A stretch of DNA of 64,000 bases from Streptomyces lavendulae subsp. lavendulae (lineage in GTDB: Bacteria; Actinomycetota; Actinomycetes; Streptomycetales; Streptomycetaceae), in contig NZ_CP024986.1 in assembly GCF_002803845.1 (NCBI RefSeq), forward strand, positions 62,001 to 126,000, in the 5' to 3' direction. The position numbers and the translations under genes were made by a program. The notes under the pieces are model-generated. The model was not told the origin of the DNA. It did not search any database and worked only from the letters and a program-made list of their open reading frames with translations. This document shows, one piece after another, positions 1-9,217 of the stretch; position 1 is the first letter of the stretch; each line of letters opens with the position of its first letter.

Positions 1-1
1 G

Positions 2-958
2 AGCTGCTTCCCCGGTCTGCACACCTCGGGCTTCGGCTGGTTCATGCACTCCTTCAACGCCGGCGCCACCACGGTGATCATGCGTCAGTTCATCGCCGAC
101 GAGGCCACCCGGCTGATCGAGCACCACCGGATCACGACGCTGTGGGCGGCGCCCGCGATGCTGCGGATGATGCTGACCGAGCGGGGCACCACCCGCGAGA
201 CCTTCCGTTCGCTGCGCAAGGTGGTCTACAGCGGCTCCCCCATCGACCGCGAACTCCTGCTGACCTGCATCGACGTCCTGGGCTGCGAGCTGGCGCAGGG
301 CTACTCCTCGGCGGAGGCGGGCAGTTTCGTCACCTGCCTGGCGCCGGAGGACCACACCCCGGACAGCCGGGTCCTCGCCTCGGCGGGCCGGGTCTGCCCC
401 GGCAACGAGGTGCGGATCCTGGACGGGGAGGGCCGGCCGCTGCCGGCGGGCGAGGTGGGCCGGGTGGTCGTCAGGAGCCCGGCGCGCTTCCTCGGCTACT
501 GGCAGCTGCCGGAGGTGACGGCACAGGCCCTGTCGGGCGCTTCGGGCGAGTGGCTGTCCATGGGCGACATGGGGCACCTCGACGCCGACGGCTACCTGTT
601 CCTCGTCGACCGGGTCAACGACACCATCATCGTCGCAGGTCAGAACATCTATCCGACGGAGGTCGAGAATGCCCTGCGGGCCCACCCGGCGGTCGCCGAG
701 GTCTCCGTGTACGGAGTCCCGCACCCCGACTGGGGGGAGGCCGTACGGGCCGCGGTGGTGCTGCGTCCGGGAGCCGAGGCCACCCCGCGCGAGTTCCTGC
801 GGTTCATGAACGGGCGGATCGCCGGGTTCAAGATCCCGACGGGGTACGACATCGTGACCGCCCTGCCGCGCAACCCCACCGGGAAGGTGCTGCGGCGGGT
901 GCTGCGCGAACGGCACACCCAGGCGGCCGCGTCGCCCGCCCCGGCCACGGCCGCGTAG
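2..958 (+). CDS. Acyl-AMP/acyl-CoA ligase, 5' truncated by the window edge
   Basis: This is the C-terminal 318 residues or so of an ANL-superfamily adenylate-forming enzyme; the reading frame is open to the left edge, so the start and the P-loop (A3) motif lie outside the window. Visible core motifs are YSSAEAG (A5), GDMGHLDADGYLF with VDRVNDTIIVAGQ (A7-A8) and PRNPTGKVLRR, whose lysine is the usual A10 catalytic residue. Family knowledge says it activates a carboxylic acid with ATP and passes it to CoA or a carrier-protein thiol. A type II thioesterase follows after 6 nt, so the pair probably belongs to a carrier-protein pathway. The substrate cannot be told from the fragment. Confidence 0.85.
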   Translation, partial: SCFPGLHTSGFGWFMHSFNAGATTVIMRQFIADEATRLIEHHRITTLWAAPAMLRMMLTERGTTRETFRSLRKVVYSGSPIDRELLLTCIDVLGCELAQGYSSAEAGSFVTCLAPEDHTPDSRVLASAGRVCPGNEVRILDGEGRPLPAGEVGRVVVRSPARFLGYWQLPEVTAQALSGASGEWLSMGDMGHLDADGYLFLVDRVNDTIIVAGQNIYPTEVENALRAHPAVAEVSVYGVPHPDWGEAVRAAVVLRPGAEATPREFLRFMNGRIAGFKIPTGYDIVTALPRNPTGKVLRRVLRERHTQAAASPAPATAA

Positions 959-964
959 AGCCCG

Positions 965-1735
965 ATGGAGACCCTGGGCCCGCTGCCCGAGGTGCAGGGC
1001 GCGTCGCGGTGGCTGCACCCGGCCGACGCGGAACCGGACGCGGAGCTGCGGCTGTTCCTGCTGCACCACAGCGGGGGCGGCGCCTCCATGTACCGGGAGT
1101 GGCCCGCGCGGCTCCCGGGGTCGGTGTCCTGCCAGGCGGTGCAGCTGCCCGGCCGTCAGGAGCGGCGGCGCGAGGCCCCGTACACGCGGCTGGGCCCGCT
1201 GGTGGAGGCCCTCGCGCGGGTGGTCTCGGACGAGCTGGACGGGCGCGCGTACGCGGTGTTCGGGCACTCGATGGGGGCGCTGCTGGCCTACCGGCTGACG
1301 GTGGAGATGGAGCGGCGGGGCCTGCCGGCCCCGGCGCTGCTCGCCGTGTCGGGGTGGGCCCCCGAGGGGTTCTCGGCGCCGGCGGCGCTGTCCGCGGACC
1401 CCCTCGAAGCGCTGCGCCTGCTGGGCGGGCTGCCGGCGGCGGTCGAGGCGGACGCGGAGCTGCTGGCGGCGGCGGTCCGGGCGATGGGCGCCGACGGCGC
1501 GGTGTGCGCGCAGTTCTCGGACGACGGGGCGGCCGTGGGCGTCCCCGTCGTCGCGTACTCCGGGCGCGAGGATCCGCTCCTCGCGCCCGGTGCCATGCGG
1601 TCGTGGGCCGGGCGGACCGACGAGTTCCTGGGGTGCCGGACCTTCCCCGGGGACCACTTCTACCTGCGGACCCACGCCCGCGCCATCACGGCCGACCTGG
1701 CCCAGCTGCTGCCGCGGTACGCCGCGGGGCCCTGA
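965..1735 (+). CDS. Type II thioesterase
   Basis: A 256-residue alpha/beta-hydrolase of the TEII family that edits mis-primed PKS/NRPS carrier proteins. The nucleophile motif GHSMG has its serine at about residue 102, and GDHFYL near the C-terminus supplies the catalytic histidine. The N-terminal LHHSGGGAS segment is the usual oxyanion region. Length is normal for TEII. It starts 6 nt after the ligase stop without a clear ribosome binding site, so translation is probably coupled. A second TEII lies at 61882-62673, so this cluster has two editing thioesterases or spans two adjacent assembly systems. Confidence 0.88.
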   Translation: METLGPLPEVQGASRWLHPADAEPDAELRLFLLHHSGGGASMYREWPARLPGSVSCQAVQLPGRQERRREAPYTRLGPLVEALARVVSDELDGRAYAVFGHSMGALLAYRLTVEMERRGLPAPALLAVSGWAPEGFSAPAALSADPLEALRLLGGLPAAVEADAELLAAAVRAMGADGAVCAQFSDDGAAVGVPVVAYSGREDPLLAPGAMRSWAGRTDEFLGCRTFPGDHFYLRTHARAITADLAQLLPRYAAGP

Positions 1736-1772
1736 CCGGGCGGCGTCCCCGCAGAACCGGAGGTACACCGTC

Positions 1773-2234
1773 ATGCTGCCCCGACCCAATGAACTCCTCG
1801 CGCGCTACGTCGCGTTGTGGAACGAGACCGACGCGCAGCGCCGGCGCGACATGGTGCACGCCCTGTACGCGCCCGACTGCACGTACGTCTTCTACCGCAA
1901 GGACCCGATCCGGGGGCACGCGGCGCTCCTGGAGCAACTGGCGTACACGCACCAGGTGTACGGCCCGATGGGGTACGAGTTCCGGTCCTCGAACAACGCG
2001 ACCGGCCACCACGACGTCGTCCGGTTCAACTGGGTGATGGTCTCGGCGGCCTCGGGCGAGATGGAGATGTCCGGCCAGGACATCGTCGTGCTCGCCGAGG
2101 ACGGGCGAATTCAAGCCGACTACCAGTTCCACGACAGGATGCCCTCGTCGTTCGTCTACAACGACGGTTACGAGGAGCACGGCGTCGCCGTCCGCGCGGC
2201 CCAGCCCCGGCGCACCGGTGTCGCGGGCCCCTGA
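1773..2234 (+). CDS. NTF2-like / SnoaL-like small protein
   Basis: A 153-residue protein. The ATG at 1773 is preceded by a good CCGGAGG site at 1757-1763, which is why I prefer it to longer in-frame starts. An N-terminal helix (NELLARYVALWNETD) followed by YAPDCTYVFY and a run of beta strands fits the nuclear-transport-factor-2 cone fold seen in SnoaL-type cyclases, hydratases and many ligand-binding proteins of biosynthetic clusters. No catalytic residue set is recognisable, so the activity is open. It ends the plus-strand run that starts at the window edge and is followed by a strong hairpin. Confidence 0.7.
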   Translation: MLPRPNELLARYVALWNETDAQRRRDMVHALYAPDCTYVFYRKDPIRGHAALLEQLAYTHQVYGPMGYEFRSSNNATGHHDVVRFNWVMVSAASGEMEMSGQDIVVLAEDGRIQADYQFHDRMPSSFVYNDGYEEHGVAVRAAQPRRTGVAGP

Positions 2235-2256
2235 CGGGAGCCTCGGGCGCGGACGC

Positions 2257-2292
2257 ACCGGCCCCGCGGCACCTCGGTGCCGCGGGGCCGGT
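2257..2292. terminator. Bidirectional terminator hairpin
   Basis: A perfect 16-bp inverted repeat (left arm 2257-2272, right arm 2277-2292) closes on a CTCG tetraloop, between the convergent NTF2-like gene and the tetR gene. There is no clear U-tract, as is common in Streptomyces. It probably serves both strands. Confidence 0.75.
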
Positions 2293-2310
2293 CCCGTGGG
2301 GCGGGGCGGG

Positions 2311-2910
2311 TCAGAGAGCGGCGCCCGCCAGGGCGTTGGGGCAGTGCTGGCGCAGTACGAGCTCGGCGGTGGCCAGGGCCATCCGGGCGGGCCCGTCCAC
2401 CCCGAGCACCTCGCCGTTGGCCAGGAGGCCGCCGATGACGAGCATCAGCGTGTCGGCCAGGGCGTCGGGGTCCTCGGCGCCGGCCTGGGCGCCCATGTCC
2501 CGCAGCCAGTTGCGCAGGCCCTTGAGGTGCAGCGTCGCCTCCTGGCGGCCCGGGTGCGCCGGGTCGCGGAACTCGCTGGAGGTGTTGTAGTAGATGCAGC
2601 CGTGGAAGTCCGGTTCCCTGACGCTGGCCTGGAAGAACTCCATCAGGGCCATGATCTGCCGGGCCGGGTCGCCGCTGTGGGGGGCCGTCACCTCTTCGGC
2701 CTGCTCCCACCACTGCGCGTCGCTCTCGCGCAGCCAGGCGGCGATGAGCTCGTCCTTGCTGGCGAACTCGCGGTAGAGCAGGCTCTTGCCCACTCCGGTC
2801 GCGTCGATCACCTGCTGCATGCCGACGGCCCGGACCCCCTGCTCACCGAAGAGTTTGGCCGAGGCCTCCAGAATCCGCCGCCTCGTACCTGGTGCCGGTG
2901 TACGCGCCAT
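2311..2910 (-). CDS. TetR-family transcriptional repressor
   Basis: A 199-residue TetR/AcrR regulator. The start is taken at the ATG at 2910 (MARTPAPGTRRRILEAS); a longer in-frame start would run through the operator region. The N-terminal helix-turn-helix (residues about 10-60) contains AKLFGEQGVRAVGMQQVI and KSLLYREFASKDEL. The C-terminal part resembles the TetR_C domain of repressors next to MFS pumps. It is divergent from the exporter gene at 3075, with a 14-bp-arm palindrome between them. The half-site recurs at the SARP promoter (4702-4715), so this protein probably represses itself, the exporter and the activator. The inducer is unknown. Confidence 0.9.
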   Translation of the reverse strand: MARTPAPGTRRRILEASAKLFGEQGVRAVGMQQVIDATGVGKSLLYREFASKDELIAAWLRESDAQWWEQAEEVTAPHSGDPARQIMALMEFFQASVREPDFHGCIYYNTSSEFRDPAHPGRQEATLHLKGLRNWLRDMGAQAGAEDPDALADTLMLVIGGLLANGEVLGVDGPARMALATAELVLRQHCPNALAGAAL

Positions 2911-2953
2911 GTCTGAACTCCTTCCCCTCTCCCCCGCGGATCCCAGCATACGT

Positions 2954-3012
2954 TTGACAGCGGGGTTTGTGAGCGCTAGAAATGGACCGATCAGTCCCGG
3001 ACTGATCGGTCC
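2954..3012 (+). promoter_or_regulatory. Exporter promoter with TetR-type operator
   Basis: TTGACA at 2954-2959 and TAGAAA at 2977-2982, 17 bp apart, make a good sigma-70-type promoter. Directly downstream, 2984-3012 is a near-perfect palindrome: arm GGACCGATCAGTCC, one central base, then the reverse complement of the arm. Its place between tetR and the MFS gene and over the likely start point is typical of a TetR operator. Confidence 0.8.
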
Positions 3013-3074
3013 GTCATTCTTCACCATGTTGCGGCCCACACTGCTTCCGACGACACTCCGATCGGAGTCTGATC

Positions 3075-4496
3075 ATGACCGAGGCATCACCGACCTCTCC
3101 CCCCATCGCACGGACGGCGTTACCGTCCGCCCCCGTGGTCAAGAGCCTGCCCCTGCTGCTCCTGGTCGTGTGCGCGGTGCAGTTCCTGGACGCGATGGAC
3201 ATCGCGAGCATGGGACCGGCCCTCCCCCTCGTCCAGGCGGACCTGGGCATGTCGACCTCCGCCCTCCAGTGGGTCGTCTCCGCCTACGCCCTCGGATTCG
3301 GCGGGTTCCTGCTGCTGGGCGGCCGGCTGGCCGACCTCTACAACCGCAAGAAGCTGCTGATCGGCTTCCTGGCCGTGTTCGTCCTGGCGAGCGTCCTCGG
3401 CGGCATCGCCGACAACGGAGTGCTCCTGGTCGTGGCCCGTCTCCTCAAGGGCGTCAGCGCCGGCATCACCGCACCCGCCGCCATGGCGATCCTGCTCGAC
3501 GCCTTCCGTGACGAGCAGTCACGCAACCGCGCGCTCGGCACCTTCCTCGCCGTGGCCTCGGCCGGTTACTCGCTCGGCCTGATCCTCGGCGGCCTGATGG
3601 CGGGCGTCTCCTGGCGCCTGGTCCTGTTCGCCCCGGCCGTGGCCGGTGTCCTGGTCGCCCTGCTCGCCTCCTCCGTGGTACCCGCCCAGCAGGAGAAGGG
3701 CAAGAGCGGCAGCCTCGACATCCTCGGCGCCGTCACGGTGACGGCCGGCGCGGTGGCCCTCGTGTACGGGCTCAGCCGGGCCGCCAGCGATGGCTGGAGC
3801 GACGCGCAGACGATCGGCTCGCTCATCGCCGCCGCCGTGCTCTTCCCGCTGTTCGCCGTGGTCGAGAGCCGGCACCCGGCACCGCTGGTACCGCTCTCCG
3901 TCTTCCGCAAGGGCCAGCTGACCCGCGCCCTGGTCTCGATGCTCTTCTTCGGCGCCTACGTCTCCTTCCAGTTCGTGCTCACCCTCTACTACCAGGAGCA
4001 GCTGGGCTGGACCCCGCTGGAGGCCGGTCTCGCCTTCCTCCTCGGCGGCGTGCTGACCGCGGGCACCGCCCGCTACGGCGCGGCCCTGGTCACCAAGTAC
4101 GGCGCCTGGCCGGTCGCCACCGGCGGCCTGGTCCTGCTGAGCATCGGCTACCTCGGCTGGGTCCTGCTCATGGGTCAGGTCGACCCGCTGGTCACGCTGT
4201 TCGCGCAGCAGCTCCTCGGCGGCCTCGGCTTCGCCGCGGTCTACCCGGCGCTGAACATCGCGGCCGTCGGCACCGCCGAGCCCGACGAGCAGGGCCTGGT
4301 CTCGGGCCTGTTCAACGCCGGCGCGCAGATCGGCAACGGCGTGGTCATCGCCGTCACCGCCACCGCGTTCTCGCTCTCCACCGGCGGGATCGCCCCGTAC
4401 CGGGCGGGCCTGTGGACCGTCACGGTCATCACCCTCGCCGTCACCCTCGTGGCCCTGGCGGGCGCCGCCCGCTACCGCCGGAAGGCCGCGGCCTGA
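3075..4496 (+). CDS. MFS multidrug/product exporter (DHA2-type, 14 TM)
   Basis: A 473-residue integral membrane protein of the major facilitator superfamily. About fourteen hydrophobic helices are visible, the first at LLLLVVCAVQFLDAMDIAS. The loop after helix 2 (GGRLADLYNRKKLL) matches the MFS motif A. Length and helix count fit the drug:H+ antiporter-2 group (EmrB/QacA-like), which exports antibiotics in exchange for protons. The ATG at 3075 follows a CGGAG site. It is divergent from tetR and controlled by the operator at 2984-3012, so it is probably a self-resistance or product-export pump induced by its substrate. Confidence 0.9.
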   Translation: MTEASPTSPPIARTALPSAPVVKSLPLLLLVVCAVQFLDAMDIASMGPALPLVQADLGMSTSALQWVVSAYALGFGGFLLLGGRLADLYNRKKLLIGFLAVFVLASVLGGIADNGVLLVVARLLKGVSAGITAPAAMAILLDAFRDEQSRNRALGTFLAVASAGYSLGLILGGLMAGVSWRLVLFAPAVAGVLVALLASSVVPAQQEKGKSGSLDILGAVTVTAGAVALVYGLSRAASDGWSDAQTIGSLIAAAVLFPLFAVVESRHPAPLVPLSVFRKGQLTRALVSMLFFGAYVSFQFVLTLYYQEQLGWTPLEAGLAFLLGGVLTAGTARYGAALVTKYGAWPVATGGLVLLSIGYLGWVLLMGQVDPLVTLFAQQLLGGLGFAAVYPALNIAAVGTAEPDEQGLVSGLFNAGAQIGNGVVIAVTATAFSLSTGGIAPYRAGLWTVTVITLAVTLVALAGAARYRRKAAA

Positions 4497-4500
4497 CCGG

Positions 4501-4530
4501 AGGGCGTCGCCGCCGCGGCGGCGACGCCCT
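4501..4530. terminator. Perfect 30-bp palindrome, probable terminator
   Basis: Bases 4501-4530 form a perfect palindrome (15-bp arm AGGGCGTCGCCGCCG) starting right after the exporter stop codon, followed by a run of C. This is likely the exporter terminator. Confidence 0.65.
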
Positions 4531-4540
4531 CCCCCCGATC

Positions 4541-4607
4541 GGCCGTGCAACACGTCTGGCGCACCCATTGGATCCCCCGCATCCGGCGCCGGACGTGTTG
4601 CACGGCC
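4541..4607. repeat. Long inverted repeat, 16-bp arms
   Basis: Arm GGCCGTGCAACACGTC at 4541-4556 is repeated exactly in reverse complement at 4592-4607, enclosing 35 bp with a further short inner pairing (GGCGC at 4558-4562 with GCGCC at 4586-4590). It lies between the exporter terminator and the SARP promoter. It may be a second terminator, a structured RNA or a protein site. No transposase or target duplication is visible next to it. Confidence 0.5.
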
Positions 4608-4669
4608 TTCGTCGCGTTCACCCCCCCCGGCGGGGCCTCCGGACGGAGGGCGGGGGGTCATTGGCTTCA

Positions 4670-4715
4670 TTGACACGCTCCTACCTGACCAAGTACGGTC
4701 GGGACCGATCGGTCC
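4670..4715 (+). promoter_or_regulatory. SARP promoter with the same TetR half-sites
   Basis: TTGACA at 4670-4675 and TACGGT at 4694-4699 are 18 bp apart. Immediately downstream, 4702-4715 is the perfect palindrome GGACCGATCGGTCC, sharing the GGACCGAT/ATCGGTCC half-sites of the operator at 2984-3012. The layout (promoter, then operator over the start point) is the same as at the exporter promoter. About 100 nt of leader precede the SARP start. Confidence 0.7.
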
Positions 4716-4819
4716 ACTAGGAATTCAGTACCGCTTGAGTACCGCTTCCGGCACCGAATCGATCACCCGGCGCCAGTGCACACGACACCGTTCTCTTTCC
4801 ATCTCGCGGGGAGATGTTT

Positions 4820-5635
4820 GTGTTGCTGTTCTCAGTCCTAGGCTCCATAGAAATAATGAAACAGCGGGTCGCCGTGCGGCTCGGCGGCGCCATGCAGCAG
4901 ACGCTCCTGGCGACCCTGCTCGCGGCCGGCGGATCGCTGGTCACCGTCGACTCCCTCATCCTCGAACTCTGGGGGACCACACCCCCCAACAAGGTCGAGA
5001 ACGCCCTCCAGGCGCAGGTCAGCCGGGTGCGCAGAACCCTGGCCGCGGTGGAGCCGGACCGGGAGGGATCGCGGGTGGTGACGAGCACCTCCGGCTACAT
5101 GTTCCTCTTCGACCGGTGGGAACTCGACGCCTACCTCTTCCTCGACACCGTGGACGCGATCCACGCGAGAACCGGCACGGACACCCTGTCCGAACACCGC
5201 CAGAACGTCGCCGATCTCCGCGCCGGACTCTCCCGCTGGCGGGGTCCCGTATTCGGCGGACTGGCCGGCGGACCGATCTGCCGGACGGCCTCCACGAGAT
5301 ATATGGAGGCCCGGAATTCGGCGCTCATTCTGCTCTACGATCTCGAACTGCGCACCGGCGGTCACGAACGGATCCTCCCGGAGCTGACCGAGCTCTACTC
5401 CCGCAACCCGAACCACGAACAGTTCTGCATGCTCCTCATGCGGGCCCTGTACCGCTGCGGCCGCCAGCTCGACGCCCTGACGGTCTACCGCCAGTGCCGC
5501 CACAACATGATCGAGTCACAGGGGATCGAGCCCTCCCCCGTACTGAGCCAGTACGAACGGGCGATCCTCACCCACGACCCGATGCTGCTCCAGAACGAGC
5601 CCTACTGGCCGGTGCCGGCCCTCGTCGCGAGCTAG
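4820..5635 (+). CDS. SARP-type (DNA-binding + BTAD) pathway activator
   Basis: A 271-residue regulator of the AfsR/SARP group. An OmpR-like winged-helix DNA-binding domain occupies roughly residues 1-90 (VDSLILELWGTTPPNKVENA, VSRVRRTL, SGYMFLF). A bacterial transcriptional activation domain follows (about 100-245), with the ALYRCGRQLDALTVYRQCR TPR-like helix pair. I prefer the GTG at 4820 over the ATG at 4814: GGGGAG at 4808-4813 is then properly spaced, and the protein begins LLFSVLGSIEI as SARPs usually do. SARPs bind heptameric direct repeats of 11-bp period and recruit RNA polymerase. Such repeats of (G/A)TCAG occur upstream of several genes here, making this their likely activator. Confidence 0.87.
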   Translation: MLLFSVLGSIEIMKQRVAVRLGGAMQQTLLATLLAAGGSLVTVDSLILELWGTTPPNKVENALQAQVSRVRRTLAAVEPDREGSRVVTSTSGYMFLFDRWELDAYLFLDTVDAIHARTGTDTLSEHRQNVADLRAGLSRWRGPVFGGLAGGPICRTASTRYMEARNSALILLYDLELRTGGHERILPELTELYSRNPNHEQFCMLLMRALYRCGRQLDALTVYRQCRHNMIESQGIEPSPVLSQYERAILTHDPMLLQNEPYWPVPALVAS

Positions 5636-5649
5636 GGAAGAGCCCCGAC

Positions 5650-6384
5650 ATGGGCGACGCCCTGCTGCTGGTCGCGCACGGCAGCCGCGATCCGCGCCAC
5701 GCGGCCACGGTCCGCGCCCTCACCCGCCGGATCCGGTCGACGAGGCCCGGACTGCGCGTGAGCACGGCCTTCCTCGACTTCGACGCCCCCTCCGTACCGG
5801 AGGAGCTGGCGCGGGCGGCCCGCCACGGAGCCCCCCGGCTGGTGGTCCAGCCGCTGCTCCTGACCCGGGCCTTCCACGCGAAGACGGACCTGCCCGACGC
5901 CCTGCGCCGGGCACCGTCGTCCCTCACGGTGCGCCGGACCCCCGTCCTGGGACCGGATCCCCTGCTGATCGCCGCGCTCGAACGCCGGCTGTACGAGGCC
6001 GGGCTCGCCCCGGACGACCGCGCCACGACCGGCGTGGTCCTCGCGGCCGCGGGCAGCGGCGACCCCGAGGCGGCCGCCGCGCTCGCCGGGATCGCCCGGC
6101 GGTGGCAGCGCACCGGCGGCTGGCACTCCGTACGCCACGCCTGCGCCTCCCGCGGCCCCCGCACCGAGGACGCCGTACGGGCGCTGCGCGCCGGGGGCGC
6201 CCGGCGGATCGCGGTCGCCCCGTACGTCCTGGCGCCGGGACGGCTCCCGGACCGGATCGCGGAGGGCGCCCGCAGTGCCGGGGCGGACGTCCTGGGCGCG
6301 GTGCTCGGCGCCGCCCCGGAACTGGCCCGCCTCGTCCTGCTCCGCTACGACGCGGCCGTCCGCGTCCCGGCCCTGACGGGCTGA
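5650..6384 (+). CDS. Sirohydrochlorin chelatase family (CbiX/SirB-like)
   Basis: A 244-residue protein beginning MGDALLLVAHGSRDPRHAA, the signature of class II chelatases, in which the histidine of VAHGS binds the metal. The second half repeats the fold (VVLAAAGSGDPEA), but the equivalent histidine is replaced by alanine, as is common in two-lobed actinobacterial forms. The expected reaction is ferrochelation of sirohydrochlorin to siroheme, the cofactor of the sulfite reductase at 16008-17705. It lies 14 nt after the SARP stop and may be co-transcribed with it. It is convergent with the sulfonate/sulfate genes that it serves. Confidence 0.85.
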   Translation: MGDALLLVAHGSRDPRHAATVRALTRRIRSTRPGLRVSTAFLDFDAPSVPEELARAARHGAPRLVVQPLLLTRAFHAKTDLPDALRRAPSSLTVRRTPVLGPDPLLIAALERRLYEAGLAPDDRATTGVVLAAAGSGDPEAAAALAGIARRWQRTGGWHSVRHACASRGPRTEDAVRALRAGGARRIAVAPYVLAPGRLPDRIAEGARSAGADVLGAVLGAAPELARLVLLRYDAAVRVPALTG

Positions 6385-6402
6385 CCGGGGCCGGTCCCGG
6401 TC
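6383..6402. terminator. Short terminator-like hairpin
   Basis: GACCGGG (6383-6389) pairs with CCCGGTC (6396-6402) over a 6-nt loop, beginning inside the chelatase stop codon and lying between convergent genes. It is weak and may act with flanking sequence. Confidence 0.35.
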
Positions 6403-6413
6403 CGCCCGGCCCC

Positions 6414-7299
6414 TCACGGGCGCAGGCCGCGCCGGCGCAGCATCCGGCGTTCCAGCGGGCCGAAGACCAGCAGGTCGACGACGACGCCGACCAGCAGGAT
6501 CAGGACGATGGCGAGGAAGATCCGCGCCATGTCGGAGGTCTCGCGCCCCGACTCCAGCAACTGGCCCAGGCCCAGGCCCAGGTCGGGGGAGCTGGCGATG
6601 ATCTCGGCGGCCATCAGGGAGCGCCAGGAGAAGGCCCAGCCCTGCTTGAGGCCGGCCAGGTAGCCGGGCAGGGCGGCGGGCATCACCACGTGCCGGGCGC
6701 CGCGCAGGCCCGTGGCGCCCAGGCTGCGGCCGGCCCGCAGGAACAGCGGCGGGATCTGGTCGATGCCGGAGACGAGACCGCCCGCGATGGAGGGGGTGGC
6801 GCCGAGCAGGATCACGGCGTACATCATCGAGTCGTCCAGGCCCAGCCACAGGACCGCCGGGGGGACCCAGGCGACCGAGGGCAGGGACTGCAGGCCCTGG
6901 AGGATCGGCCCGATCGCGGCGCGCACGAACTTCACGCGGGCGACGAGCAGGCCGAGCGGGGTGCCGATGGCCAGGGCCAGCAGGAAGCCCGACAGCCCGC
7001 GCCAGACACTGGTCCACACGACGTCGAGGAGGGTGCCCCGGAACCAGAGGTCGCTCAGGCTGTGCCAGACGGCGGAGGGCGGCGGGAGCATGTAGTCGTC
7101 GGTGATCCGGGCCCAGGTGAGCGCCTGCCACACCGTCAGCACCAGGGCGACGGCGACGGCGGGCGGCAGCACCTTGCCCGACAGCACCCGGCGCAGGGAG
7201 GTGCGGGCGCCCTGGTGGGTGTCGAGGGCGTCGAGTCCGGCCAGCTCGTTCGAGGCGGCGCGGAGCTCTCGGGACGGCCGGGTCCCCGCAGGCCCGAGG

Positions 7300-7313
<14 letters not shown>
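6414..7313 (-). CDS. ssuC: Sulfonate/taurine-type ABC transporter permease
   Basis: A 299-residue inner-membrane permease of the binding-protein-dependent (BPD_transp_1) family. Several hydrophobic helices are visible and the EAA-type loop is near EIIASSPDLGLGLGQLL. I chose the ATG at 7313, with GGGGAG about 10 nt upstream, over the GTG at 7331. It overlaps the end of the ATPase gene by 14 nt, so the two are translationally coupled. It is last in the cysH-to-ssuC operon. Family members import alkanesulfonates or taurine as a sulfur source, but ABC substrate calls from sequence are soft. Confidence 0.88.
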
Positions 7314-8085
<772 letters not shown>

Positions 8086-8090
8086 CGCGG

Positions 8091-9215
8091 TCACCTCCCT
8101 TGGTCGTCGGAGCCCGGACCCGGCGGGGTGACGGGGGGCCTGTGCAGGGAACCGAGGACCTCGTTCAGCGGCCCGAGGTCGTAGATGCCGGTCAGGTCGG
8201 GCCGCTCCAGCAGGCCCGCGGCTACGGCGTGGTCGGCCTGGGCCCGCAGGGTGGCGGCCAGCGGATCGTCGGTGACGACGATGCCCGGCCAGGCCCGGTC
8301 GATGACCTCGGGCTCCAGCTCCTTGCCGCTGAGCGTCTTCAGGGCGGCGTTGGCGGAGGCCTTGGCCTCGTCCCGGTGGGCGTTGATCCACTCGTTGGTC
8401 TTCACCGTGCCCCTGAGAACGGCCTCCACCACGTCCGGGTGCGCCTTGAGGAACTCCTGCGACACGACGACGTTCGTGATCACGAACTTCCCGTCGGGCC
8501 ACAGGTCGCTCTCGTCGAGCAGGACGGTCGCACCCTCGGTGACCAGCTTGGACGCGGTCGGCTCGGGCACCCAGGCGCCGTCGACGGAACCGGACCGGTA
8601 GGCGTCGGGGGTGATGGCGTTGTTGGTGCGGACGACGGACACGTCGCCCTTGCCGCTGGCCGCGTCGACCTTCCAGCCGCGCGTGGCCGCCCAGTTGAGG
8701 AAGGCCACGTCCTGGGTGTTGCCGAGCTGCGGGGTGGCGATCCGCTTGCCCTTGAGGTCGTCGAGGGTCTTGATCCGCTCCGGGTTCACGACGAGTTTGA
8801 CCCCGCCGGAGGCGGAGCCGGAGACGATCCGCAGGTTGCGGCCCTTTGACTTCACGTAGCCGTTGACGGCGGGCGAGGGGCCGATGAAGGCGATGTCGAC
8901 GGAGCCGGCATTGAGGGCCTCGACCTCGGCCGGACCGGCGTTGAAGGTGGTGGTCTTCAGGGCGGTGCCGCCCAGTTCCCGCTGGATCAGCCCTTCCCGT
9001 ACGCCGACCAGGGCGGTGGCGTGGGTCAGGTTCGGGAAGTAGCCGAGGGTCACGGAGCCCGTCGAGAGCTTCGCGCCCGCCCCGCCCGCGGGGGCCTGGG
9101 CGGCGGCGGGGACCTGGTCGGCCCGGGAGCCGTAGCCGCAGGAGGTGAGGGCGGCGAGCAGCAGGAGGAGGGCCGCGGCGGGGCGCGTACGGCGGGCGCG
9201 GCGGGCGCGGAACAT
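8091..9215 (-). CDS. ssuA: Sulfonate-type ABC substrate-binding lipoprotein
   Basis: A 374-residue extracytoplasmic binding protein. The N-terminal MFRARRARRTRP is followed by a leucine-rich helix and the lipobox LTSC, so it is lipid-anchored. VTLGYFPNLTHATALVGV and the later EALNAGSVDIAFIGPSPA are typical of the SsuA/TauA/NrtA family that bind small sulfonates or nitrate-like anions. Two starts are possible: the ATG at 9230, 13 nt inside the cysN end, or the ATG at 9215 used here, which leaves a 2-nt gap to the cysN stop and keeps an SD-like GGAG. It sits between cysN and the ATPase, supporting a sulfur role. Confidence 0.87.
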   Translation of the reverse strand: MFRARRARRTRPAAALLLLLAALTSCGYGSRADQVPAAAQAPAGGAGAKLSTGSVTLGYFPNLTHATALVGVREGLIQRELGGTALKTTTFNAGPAEVEALNAGSVDIAFIGPSPAVNGYVKSKGRNLRIVSGSASGGVKLVVNPERIKTLDDLKGKRIATPQLGNTQDVAFLNWAATRGWKVDAASGKGDVSVVRTNNAITPDAYRSGSVDGAWVPEPTASKLVTEGATVLLDESDLWPDGKFVITNVVVSQEFLKAHPDVVEAVLRGTVKTNEWINAHRDEAKASANAALKTLSGKELEPEVIDRAWPGIVVTDDPLAATLRAQADHAVAAGLLERPDLTGIYDLGPLNEVLGSLHRPPVTPPGPGSDDQGR

Positions 9216-9217
9216 GC

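Noticed and set aside
142..2037. A 631-codon open frame over the ligase/thioesterase region
   Set aside because: It is a GC-rich shadow frame: Arg/Gly/Pro/Ala-rich with no motif, overlapping three genes that have clear families.
4541..4607. Insertion-sequence end or MITE
   Set aside because: No transposase fragment or flanking target duplication is visible; a hairpin of this kind between genes is more simply a terminator or structured RNA.
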